A stretch of DNA of 64,000 bases from contig OY744465.1 in the NCBI GenBank assembly GCA_963556145.1, positions 2,170,001 through 2,234,000 on the forward strand, in the 5' to 3' direction. Origin of the DNA: Hygrocybe punicea (taxonomy: Eukaryota > Basidiomycota > Agaricomycetes > Agaricales > Hygrophoraceae). Shown here piece by piece: positions 33,875-44,340 of this stretch (position 1 is the stretch's first letter; each line of letters starts with the position of its first letter). Under the pieces are notes generated by a model. It saw only the letters and a program-made list of their open reading frames with translations. It was not told where the DNA came from and did not search any database. The translations under genes and the position numbers were made by a program.

Positions 33875-34983
33875 ATGGTGAGCCTCTATCATCCCCTCTT
33901 TGCTAACGTACCCTTCATACCAAACCTCAACGAAAGGACCCACCACAATTACCGTACGAACTCCTTGCAACGATCTTCAAGACATATGTCTCGCTTCCAG
34001 ACACGTTTCCCGAAACACTGCTGCAAGTATGCCGCTGGTGGAGCGCAGTCGCGAATAGTGAACCTACTTTATGGACGAAATTCGTGGTCTCAGCAGCGAT
34101 GGTGAAAGCGGGCGAATTTATCTGGGAAGATGCTACGTTGACTCGTGATTGGGTCAATATTTTTAAACGAAGACTGGAACGAGCAGGCCCATCCCCCCTC
34201 CAGATTTTTATTCTCCAATTACGCGCGGTCATGCTACCAGTCATCGATGTGATTTCCGGTGGAGCGCCAGATTACGTCCATCTACCTCGATGGGAAACGC
34301 TTCAGTTAAACGACACCCACGATAATGACTACTGGCCAAGCATTGCGAACCTCGTCTCACAGCCCATGCCTTGTCTCAAGTGCCTCACGCTGGAGCGAAA
34401 CAAAATCGACTTCCACGCTTTTCCAAGTGCCCCTAATCTCGAGGAGCTCAATGTCCTATATTGCCGAACTCCATTTATCGGGCAAAATAATAGCTTTCCG
34501 AATCTGAAAATACTACACATCACATATCCTTCCAAATATCCACTCAGTTCTGTCGAGCTTGACAACTTTTCCCTGCATACCCTCGAGACGTTGATCATTG
34601 GAGGCGAAGTTGACGTCAACAGACGCCTTACGGGCACATTCCCTGCCCTGTCGATGCTGGAGTTCACAGAACGTGTGCCAGACGGTGTTTCTTACATGTC
34701 AGCTCCAGGACTTCGACGTTTGGTACTTCACCAGGCCGACTTGTTTTGTTTCATCTATCCATTACCATTCGAACCCCAACATGTCGAATCACAACTACAG
34801 AATAGAGGACTGCTAGAGAATTTGGCAAGAACGTTTCCAACGGTGGAAGTATTGGAAGTGCACGAGAATCTGAAGGGTCTCGTTTTGGAGATGTTATTTG
34901 GTAACAAGCAGAAAATATTTCCAGGGCTAAAGGAATTGTGGGTTATTACGCAGTGTGGTCGGGAGAACGTAGATTTGATGTAG
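33875..34983 (+). CDS. F-box protein
   Basis: Model: ATG at 33875-33877, a 59-nt intron (GTGAGC donor, CTAAC branch point, AAAG acceptor), then 33937-34983. This gives 349 residues. The F-box follows directly: QLPYELLATIFKTYV, then LLQVCRWWSAVANSEPTLW. LRR-like segments follow (PCLKCLTLERN, PNLEELNVLYC, FPNLKILHIT, LHTLETLIIGG, FPALSMLEF, FPGLKELWVIT). It likely acts as an SCF substrate receptor. The start depends on the unusual three-nucleotide first coding exon. Without that intron the F-box frame has a stop 35 nt upstream and no Met, so the intron is well motivated but unproven. Confidence 0.78.
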
Positions 34984-35089
34984 TGTGGGAAGGACTGAGC
35001 GGGTATGACTGTCTTCATTACCATGGCCGATCCCCATTGCAATACCCCCGAACCCCAGATGGTGATAAATCAGAAACAAAGTAATAATT

Positions 35090-37564
35090 TCAGAAATTTA
35101 ATAGAGGAAAGGGGAGCCTGTAGTAAGAACTGCTTAAAACATCAGCAGCCTTGAGGAGGTCACGGTCATTTTCATCCAAGGTCTCATCAAGTGCCTCCTC
35201 CTCCTCCGCTTGAGCTGTTACAGAAGGGAATATCCGCTTATTCACAGGGCAAACAGTCCCAGCCTTTGGTAGGATCCCAAACTCGAGATATTGACGAACG
35301 TGCTTTGACGTGCAGAGCGAAGGTCCAGAAAGGGAGCAGTGCTGTAGTTATACATGTCAGTAAACCGAGAAGGAGCCGGTTAAGCTGAGCATTATGTACC
35401 CCAGGTGAATCCTGAGTCAAGACCACCGAGCCGGGAAAGCTTTTTGAAACCTTGTGAGCTCTATTAGGCACGATACAATTAAAAACATTTGAGATGACAC
35501 TGCAAGTTCAGCCACGTACGCCCAGAGCGGTGTGACAGGGTCTTTCAACGGTGTGAGGTCAGTATAGAGAACATCGAACAGGTAATAAAAAAGTCCCTAC
35601 CTGCCGTGTTGCCGATAAGTAGTAATGGAAAGCTAGTGTTACCACCGAGTGGCCCTGTCGATCATATACTCGCTTATAGCTTCTCCTTCTGGTGAAAATG
35701 AAAGAAGAAAAAAAGTCAACTATACCTGAGAAGTGATCCTTCGCGCGAGAGCGCCATCCTCTGAAGGTTGAAAGAAAAGTCAGATGTGTTTCATAGAGGA
35801 GGACACTGGAGCAAACACACGAGCATCCAATCCTAATATTGGCCCAAATCTCTGCCCATCTCGATTGTCTGGCTAGTTTCTCGTAGTAATGCTGCAAACC
35901 TTCAATCGTATCTCGAACTTCCTCGCCATCTGAGCAAACTATAGCCATTTGAGCCTCAAAAATGTTTTCATAAAATGGGTCGGACGAGACATCGCAAGAG
36001 CACTGGAATTGCCTCGTTCCAGGAAGTTGTAACAAAGAAGCAAGCCCGAATATTCCAGCTGCGTCTCCATGTTCAAGGTCAGACAGTGCTTTGGCAAGGG
36101 CAGGGAACAGTCCGTAAGGGTGATAGAGACTACCGAAAAACAAAGTTTGAAGCATCGAATAGTCGACCATTCCGTAGGAGCTTCCGGTCTGAACAGGAAC
36201 CGGTTTCTCGCGCAGGGACTCGAGGATATTTGTCAGCTTCTGTGATATGTCACCAGGTGTTGGAGCATAGAAAGGGCATCCACTGGGACCAGCAAAGTTG
36301 CAGTCCTTGAAGAAAGCTTCCAACACTTTGTCTGTATCGCGGAGATTACCGGTCCATCGTGCTATCGCAAAATTTCAGTAGAAGAGGGAGTCAAGGTTGA
36401 TGATCTTACACTTGAAAAAATCGTCAGGATCAACCACACCTGTAGGGAGAATCAGGATGAACGGTTCTTCAAGTTCAGCTAGAGTTGCTGACCGTCGATG
36501 ATAAGACGTTCAACGTTATTCTAGAGGAACAGAATATAGCAGAAATAAATCGGAAGATCATTTAGAGTCTTACAGGAAACATTGTAGCAAATGTGGCGCC
36601 CAATATTGACCCGTAGCTTGATCGACGTGATGAGTCAGAAGGATAACATGTGCAGCACAAGCACAACAACATACGAGAAGCCCCAATAATTTACTTTGTC
36701 GCGACCGTGTGCTTGGGCAATCTTGAGCATGTCCCGAGCAACTACATCTGTAGTGACATGGCCTAAAACACCGTTATCACGCCCTTCTGCCAATTGCCCA
36801 ATGATCTGAGAAAGTGCCCACGCCTTCGGGAGTGAACCAGTAGAGGAATTGAGTGTGTACACGTCTTTTATCATCCACGAAGCTCTCTCCTCGCTCGTCT
36901 CAAAAAATGATACGCGTGGTGTCGTATAATGGACGCCTGCGAAGGAGTGGCATTAGCTTAGATAGGTTAAGGGCACCAAATAATTTATAATAACCCACCA
37001 CGAGGATCAAAGCCTACGACATCAAACGATGAGCCCACGATCACGGAAATATAGAGACCAAGTTTGTGAACGAAGTCCACCCCACTGCCTCCTGGACCTC
37101 CAGGATTAAGTAAAATCGGGCCACGGTATGCCGGGGTGTGGGCCAAGGGAGAGGGAATGCGAATGAGAGCAATAGCTGCTGACGCTCCATGTGGGTCCGC
37201 GTAGTCGAGAGGGACCTGTTCACGCAATTACACGCGGAGTGTGTGAGGGAAAACTTCTTTCGAATTGCCGCAGTCTTACCTTCAACCGAGCACACTGGAA
37301 AATGGGCTCGTAACAAGGTACCCACTTGAGCTCACTGTCCGGTTCAAGCTGCAAACGAAGTAAGAACACGCTCGGGTAGCGTAAACACTTGACTCACGTT
37401 CTCCCAACGAAAGTTTTCACCTTCATCGAATTGTTGAACATCAATATTAATGCTCTCAAACTGGAAAACGCGATTCCATCGGTTGCAGAGTATAAGAGAC
37501 GAGAATCCGAGAGCGAAGAGAGCCAGTAAAAAGAGCCTTTGAGCGCTAGAGAACTTGAGTATCA
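35090..37564 (-). CDS. membrane-anchored S33-type peptidase/hydrolase (TAP-like)
   Basis: Alpha/beta hydrolase related to tripeptidyl aminopeptidases. The N-terminus has a signal anchor at about residues 9-27 (RLFLLALFALGFSSLILC). Then come CARLKVPLDY, the oxyanion motif LLNPGGPGGSGV, VVGFDPRG and the nucleophile elbow NYWGFSYG (GxSxG), which is split by an intron after the Tyr. The helical cap follows (CPFYAPTPGDISQKL onward). The C-terminal TAP-like domain carries the catalytic His in DSPGHCS, restored by splicing a GTACAT intron, and a tail ending LPFPLLNF at 35090. Many small introns interrupt it and not every exon edge was fixed. Substrate unknown; an extracellular or vacuolar peptide is likely from family knowledge. 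Confidence 0.85.
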
Positions 37565-37829
37565 TTCAGGTATTTGTACGACGATGCTGTAGTGGTGCAA
37601 TGGCGCCGCAGCAACCTCCATCATCGGTTTCTTCCAACTAAAGCCTGAGCCTATTGCTCTAATTATATGTAATATATAACGTACTAACAACCGCAACGTC
37701 AGGTGACCCATCCTACAACACTCCTCAGCAACGTAAGTACATGTCCTCCACCCACCCGTTACAGTACTGAATACGAGCAGAGCATCTCGAACGGAAATCC
37801 CAGACAACTCCGGACGTCGGCCTCGGAAA
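37565..37829. promoter_or_regulatory. divergent intergenic region
   Basis: 265 nt between the start of the hydrolase gene (minus) and the start of the YPP1 relic (plus). It was probably once a bidirectional promoter. It contains a TATAACG stretch near 37675. Confidence 0.3.
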
Positions 37830-39736
37830 ATGCCAGTGACGCAGGCAAAAGATGCCCATTACTGGACGCAGCTCAGATCTGCGCTCACCGGAGGCCAATG
37901 GGCTGTGTCATTCCCAGCCAAGGCACCCAACGGAACCGTCTTGTCTTGGTCAGAGTTGCTGCGCAAATTTAAAAAACACTGCAAAGGTTTCACCGATATT
38001 GCAGAGATCACGTCGCAGACACAGGCGTTGGCTTTGCTTCTCGGAAGAGAATGAAGAGCACAACACAGACACCAAGATGGCGTCGAGGACACACCATACG
38101 GCTCTCTTTCTCTCGGGAGCGAGTGTGTTTTACCGGAGGAACGGGTGGAGGAAGCAGCTGCCGGATATGAGGTGTTGAAAAATCTGTCATGCTCGAATTT
38201 TGACGTGTGCTACTCCTCTGGTTTTCTTCCGTTCTCTTTCCAGACGATTAAATTGCATTTGCAGATATTGAACTTTGCTTTGGCATACTATGCCTATGCA
38301 CTCGGTCGCCCTTCTGAATGCCTATCACATATCTCGCAAATTCCAGATCTCCCCGACGTCCAGAGTCTCATCCCCACACCTGCGTCAACTCGTTCGAAAT
38401 TTATCAGCACTGGCGCCTGGTAGCGGCACTGATTCCTCTTCGTGGGCAGGTAGCTTTACTTCCGACACAATCACCTCGATTACTGAAATCAGAGACGGAA
38501 GAGCCTGGGCCATGGTAGAAACCATCCGGAGTCTGTGTTTACAGGGTAACCATTCCTTTTTTTTTCTTGCCACAAAGTAATCTAGGAGTTTTATTCCCTT
38601 TTTTGACAAATATGTTCCTCAGGTATGGCCCACGAGATTCTTTCTCCAACGGAAGATAGCTCTGAGATCATATCGCACGGCGTTACCATTGCTCACCATC
38701 GCCGAGTCCGAGATCTCAGCAGTCTTGCCGTCCACCATCCCTCCGATATCCTCGGGAGTGGGCAAAATCGAATTTCGTGAGCTTTGGCGGCTGATCTGGA
38801 GAGCCGTCGTCTTGACTGCCCGGACATACAATATCGAAGAAGGGCAGGAGGATTCCGTGTGGATTCTGTGGACGTGGTTGTCGCACTACATGGCTTGCAG
38901 TTCTCACTGGCCTGCGACTTTCAGGACTCGGCATCGATCCGTCATCTCCGTCCTGCATCTCCATGTGCTGGTCCTGCGTGCAAAGTCGCCCCTACCGCCC
39001 ACTAGCACCTAGCTTACATGCTGTCGAGAAGACCACCACCTTGGGTGCACACTGCCCGCTCAGTGGTGCGTGCGATCCTCATGGTTAGCACTTGCTTCCC
39101 GCGAGCTGGTGAACGGAACGTCAAGGTCGAGAATTTCGTCGATCTGTGCGTTGCGGTCTGGGAAGCGAGTGGCGAGATTGGTGACCTTGCAGGCTGGGTT
39201 ATTGATGTACGTCCGAAAAGTCAAGTTGCTCTTTTTTTCCCCAATCTTTTTTTGTTGTTGGTACTTGTTCAAAAACAATCATGCTAAACACTACCGCGTT
39301 GTGTTGTTAGATCCTTTGGTGGGCTACGCGTCTCACGTTCAACTCCCATCGAATTCTACGCCACATGAAACGGCTACTATACGTTTCGGGGGACATGGAG
39401 CTCGCCAAACAGATTTTGCGTTTGTACGTGCAGGTGGTGAGCAAGGCGCACTTGACTGGGGGTGACGTTTCGGAAGCGGACAGTGACTGCTGTTGGGTGG
39501 AAATGCTCGTTCAGGGTGCACGGATGCTTTGCAGGTTCGCCATGGCTGCAATGGGATTGGAGGATATCAAAGATGGGCGGGAAGCTGGAGAGCTGATCCA
39601 AAAGGCTCGAACGAGATTGAATACGGACGATAAAGCGTTAGTGCATTTGGGGCATGGTGATGGCGCTGAAGGTTCAACAGGTAGAGCTACATCTGTAGGC
39701 AGATCTAGGCAATCTCAGGTTCTACTACAGCCGTGA
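37830..39736 (+). pseudogene. YPP1: truncated and broken YPP1 (TTC7-like) gene
   Basis: YPP1 helps deliver the Stt4 PI4-kinase to the plasma membrane. The N-terminal two thirds are recognisable: HYWTQLRSALTGGQW, APNGTVLSWSELLRKFKKHC, YYAYALGRPSECLSHI, AWAMVETIRSLCLQG, WILWTWLSHYM, RNVKVENFVDLCVAVWEA, LWWATRLTFNSHRILRH and LLYVSGDMELAKQILRLYVQ. Three lesions are seen. TGA at 38052-38054 is in frame after LALLLGRE, with the homologous frame continuing beyond it. A frame change occurs between about 38390 and 38440. The gene ends soon after LNTDDKALV, where intact proteins go on into C-terminal TPRs. An intact copy is expected elsewhere in the genome. Confidence 0.75.
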
Positions 39737-39920
39737 ATGACGATTCGATGTATTTTTTTCGACTCCGAATGAACACATCTTTATGGTCGTATGGTTGTAA
39801 CACCTCGATGGGAGAGAATCGTGATCTGGATTTCTGTGTCATAAGAAGTTCTCCACCGGTTCCATAAAGCTCCGTGGAATCACATATCATCTCACAGCGA
39901 CGAAAAAGGGCAGACCATTA

Positions 39921-42105
39921 TCAGTCAACCCAAATAGGCTCGACTTCCAATGGAGCCTTTGGAACATATTTTTTTCCTCCCGGCCCTGCAGCTGCATCCA
40001 TACGGAGCTTGACCGACCTGTGAACCTTGAATCCAATTGTCTTCTGATCCGGTATCACGCGACCGCCCCCCATGTTGACTCTGGTAGCAATGTTCAGTAT
40101 GTGTGGACGTGCAAGGGCAAAAGTGAAGGGCACTGTAACGCACTGGAATGTACGCGACCATGTATCGTCATCATTTTGGTACCGAAGTGTCTGCGGAAGA
40201 ACCTCGAGAATCCACCAATACCGTGCGAGAACCAACTGGTCATAGATGGGACTGAGGGCATCTGCGAGATCTTCTTCCTCCTCGCTGACAAAAACATCGT
40301 CCGAGTTATGGTCATCATCTACAAGCGTCCTCTTGATGATGCAGGTGGAGCCGGTGCTAATAGAGGGGTGAAGAAAATGGACAGGCGAGGAGGGCTTGGA
40401 TGCGAAATTTGAAACCGGCAGCGGACGAGGCTTGACGATAGGGTAGAGCGTGGTAGGATCGAGGCCGACATTTTTGAACATCTCCCGGTGAAACATGATT
40501 CCGGTGCCCAAGAGGAAACATTGACGAATCATCCAGCGCAGGGGGATACGCGCAAGGCTGTTGCGAGTCCCATTTTCAACCGAACCGCCGCCAACATCTA
40601 CCAGAATTCATCCAAACAATCAGAATCCTCAACACTCTGTATACCAGAAGAAAAAAAGCGGCCATATCCCTGGGCCTCACCCGTGTGGCAACCTGCAAAC
40701 CAAACCTCCTCGACATCAGTAGCTTGTTCCATGTCAGAATTCTGCCTCTCGAGATCTCTCAACGACTTGTTGGGATACTTTTTACGACTTCTGGGCATCT
40801 CCCCTGGACGGACACCTAGTTGGTTTTCCTTGTGGTTGGGCCTATTCCAGAAGTTGGGCATAAATCTGACCCTACGCTCATCGAGGGAGAGAGCGTGTCT
40901 GAAGTACCGCACGTGTGTGTTGGAAGTGGTAAATGGGAGTCGTCTAGGAATCAATCCGACGGCACCAACGGTGTCCCTATACAGCCATCAGGGATATGCT
41001 ACAGCGGTGTCAGAAACCTGGGGCAAATATACAAACCAGACGCCCAATATCTCAACCTGAACATCGATAGAGAACGCCTTTTTAAAAGCATTACTTTGCC
41101 GCCAGCCAACTTCGTCTGCACGGGTGTACATCTGGTACGCGAAAGGGACTTGCTGGTGATTACAGGCAGGGATAATCCCAACCTGGCATTTCCAAAAACG
41201 TTTGGAGGTCAGAATCTTCCAAACACAAAAAAGGGTTTGTAAATAAACAAACCTTGTGAATCCTAGGCGAATCATTATTTAGCACGAGAAGAACGCGCAA
41301 AAACTGAATGACGCACATTCCAGCCAAGGCTCGAGCCGTGTAGGCCCCTCGTGAAAAGCCAAAGATGCAAATCTTGTCGCCAGCTTCGTCTGTATCAGGG
41401 GGCAAGTAATGAGAGACCGCCGCCGCGTCGTCTTCAAGAAACATTCCGCACAGTTTTCCATGAGAAATTCGTATCCACCTGATCAACGGAGTGAGGAAAG
41501 GGCAGAACAGTTTTGCTTGATAAGAGTAATAGGTAGAAATGCGTCAACCACCTCATACCTTGAACATGGGCATCGAGATGGATGCCAACCATCATGTCGA
41601 TTTTTTTGCTTAATTTTGCCGTCCAAGGCTTGGCGATTTGGGGGATAGTATATGTCCCGATTCCAGCCTGTCACCAGAGGGTTAAATATGAGGGCGGAAA
41701 CTCATTAGGAAAACGCGCACTTGATAATAAACCATTTGCTGGTGACGATCATCCTTCTTCAGCATGGAAAAAAACTCCACGACATTCGAATTCTGTTAAA
41801 AGAATAAAATGAGCCTATTCAATATCGTGCGGAATTAGCAAGGTACAAACGTCAGCGTCGAATTGGTCGCCAGTGCCATCAAAGCAGAGCACAATGGTTC
41901 GCCTGTGGTGGGTTGGGGGGATGATATCGTCAAAAGAATCATCCGATCCCACTGGGGAACAGGTTTCTGAGAATTCGGGATATAAAGTGTCGCTGCGTTC
42001 AGATGTACATGTTATGTTAGGCCTGATAGGTTTTCCTCCCTTGGATGGTGAGTGCTTGTCGTGAAGAGGAGACGCAGACATGAGTTTATTAGTCTGGCGT
42101 GACAA
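39921..42105 (-). CDS. DUF2235 alpha/beta hydrolase
   Basis: Belongs to the DUF2235 family, which is related to bacterial Tle1-type phospholipases. An acidic, polar N-terminus of about 60 residues precedes RTIVLCFDGTGDQFD (family signature). Then come YYPPNRQALDGKI, the nucleophile elbow DKICIFGFSRGAYTARALAG (GxSxG) and VEILGVWDTV, with the Asp region followed by YFRHALSLDERRVRF. The catalytic His segment VWFAGCHT joins DVGGGS across an intron, then LARIPLRWMIRQC. The C-terminus is a large helical and beta region ending EPIWVD at 39921. Several short introns are present. Fungal members have unknown substrates. It converges on the YPP1 relic. Confidence 0.86.
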
Positions 42106-42244
42106 GTCCCCAGTAAGAAGGGAATGGGGGGGATTGTACTAGGAGTAGCCGCACATCGGATGAGTCGAACCTTTTAATAGGCCAGACGTCATTCCGGCGG
42201 AGACTTGGAAGCGAATTGCAGAGAAGTCGAGTGAGCTCCATCGG

Positions 42245-42590
42245 TTAGACCTTGTAAAGCATCCATTGATAGATATTCGGTTGCCTTGCGAGTAGATATT
42301 TACGTGCAAGAAGGTCGTATGGCCCATGCAAGCACGCCAAATAAGAGAATCCTGTAACGAAGATGAGCCATTGAGCCAACCATTGCACGCGAGTCCGAAG
42401 TGTTTGCGCACCCGCCGCCAAGATGACTGCGAAGTACACAGTTGGAGGGACCCATCAAGGGCATTACTTCCAACCCCCATCCTGTGCTACCAGGATATCC
42501 CCCCGAGGAAATGAACTTGAAGTATCTCGAATCGCTACTATAATTTGTGGCTTGGCCAAATATCCAGATTCCGAATCCTAACAACGACAA
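42245..42590 (-). CDS. small hydrophobic protein, 93 residues
   Basis: Two exons (42590-42491 and 42426-42245) sum to 282 nt in frame, joining GGYP to VILAAGAQTLRTR. There is one probable membrane helix (LAQWLIFVTGFSYLACL) and a weakly hydrophobic N-terminus. No family was recognised. Its ATG is 31 nt from the divergent ATG at 42622, too close for two conventional promoters, so either start may be wrong or the ORF may not be expressed. Confidence 0.4.
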
Positions 42591-42621
42591 CTTGAACTTT
42601 CAGCAATTTCAGCCGTGAAGA

Positions 42622-43795
42622 ATGGCTCTTGTGGCTTTGAGCCTTGTGCTGGGCTACGGTATGAAGACGAAGCAACCCTCGAAGACATGCACTGACTGTA
42701 TATCAAGGACAAGCTCAAACCGTCACTCTTTACGATGTCGGAGAAAACGGTTTTATCAAATCTAATGTTTCAATAACGGTGGAAGGTGTCGACGCACAGG
42801 GCGCAACGATATACGGCTTCGAGGAATTAAAAACTGTGACCATTACAACGAATGGGGTTGAAATCGAGACCTTGAGCGAACTCTGGGCTGGTCTGTTTCC
42901 ATAATTCACTCCTTCAAAGTGTCTGATACACTTGTCTTTGGCTTGGATAGGTACCCTGGTGGAAGACGCCTCTCGTGAGCTTCTCACCGTTTTACCCACC
43001 GCTTCTGGCGGGCGGGGTGCTATTGCGTCCTGCACATACGAATCCGATGGCCTTGGGGGATGCTTATGGGCAGAATGGATTTCCGGGGGCCCTACAGACG
43101 CGTATTCCTTCGATGGCTCTGCTTTCCCTTTCTATACCCTTACTCTTACTTCTTCCCCCACGTTACTCCAATCTGGCGCCACCGTTACTCCCTCAGTGCC
43201 CCCGCGCTCAGGCACCTCCATTACATCATCTGCCACTGGTGCCAAAATGCCTGTTCCTATAGGGCCTATCTTGGGTGGCATTTTCGGTGGCCTGGTGGTC
43301 CTCGCACTCGCACTATTCTTACTCTACCGTCGCCACCGAAACAAAGTATATTCTGAAAAGATCGAGCTTGACTTGGATGATTCCGGTCCACCTGCAGTTC
43401 TTACTCCTTTTCCGTTACCTCACAAAGACTACCGAGATCCCGGACAGATGGGGCAACATCGTCCTGCTGACCCCACGCCGCTGGCTTTCACCTCTGCTGC
43501 GGGACTCCACGACACTAACGATCTAAATGCTATCGGAATCCACACTGCTGATGGCCAAAGGCATCAATCACAAGTGAAGGCCGATTCGCCCGGTACTCAT
43601 GTCCCCTTGTCTACCAATATCTCGCACACAACGAAGAACCCACCGTTCCCAGCTCATGATCCGCCCGCACAAAACGGCTTGGGGAATGATTCAGATTTGA
43701 GACCCCAGTTGGAGGCTTTAAGGGCTGAAGTAGAGCTGCTCAGGCAGCAGCAGTCGATGGCAGGGCTTGAACTTCCGCCGCCCAAGTACTCCTGA
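42622..43795 (+). CDS. single-span membrane protein with C-terminal PPxY
   Basis: Signal peptide MALVALSLVLGYG crosses the first intron (GTATGA donor), followed by a beta-rich extracellular part (TVTLYDVGENGFIKSNVS). A second intron precedes GTLVEDASRELL. Then come a Ser/Thr-rich stalk (SPTLLQSGATVTPSVPP), the helix IGPILGGIFGGLVVLALALF with stop-transfer LLYRRHRNK, and a long polar tail. A coiled-coil-like stretch (LRPQLEALRAEVELLRQQQ) leads to the end, LELPPPKYS, which contains the PPxY motif. This architecture is common in mushrooms and its function is unknown. WW-domain or Rsp5 binding is inferred from the motif only. All junctions keep frame. Confidence 0.75.
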
Positions 43796-44340
43796 CCATG
43801 TCACGAATAAAAGACCGAATCCGAGTCTGAAGACGGCTCTTGATCTGGAGGCTACCAAATATCGGTCCTTAGAACATTCTTGATCGCGACACCGCGGTCT
43901 GAAAAGTAAGGAATCCCAGGCGGCAGACGCTTGAGTATTAGTCCAAGTCAGTCATCAGGCATCAAGCATCAGGCATCATCGTTTCAAACAACAAGGATAT
44001 ATTAGAGATGAAGGGCCACTTCTACTTTGTCCATGAATCTTGTTTGTGTTGTATGTCTGGTGATTACTCTGGTGATTACTCTGGTACCCACAAAGAAAGA
44101 AAGAAGAGGAGTGCAATGAATTATTAAAAACATGTGACGCCATGCATGACCAACTTGAGTAAGAAATTATAGGCTTGCAATGATGAGGAGAGCCATGGAT
44201 GCCCAGGCAGGGCATGACAATAACGATGAGGTGGCAACGAGTGACGGGGTAAAGGAATGTGGAGGGTGCGCCAAAATGGGAGTCGACAGAACGATGCAGG
44301 AGAACGTGTGTGTAATGCGAGAGTAAGAAAGGGAAGGGAA
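43796..44340. other. convergent 3' region
   Basis: Between the stops of two converging membrane-protein genes. A short tandem TCTGGTGATTAC repeat (two units plus) lies at about 44055-44085. No gene is seen. Open frames at 44124-44485 are antisense or 3' read-through of the next gene. Confidence 0.4.
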
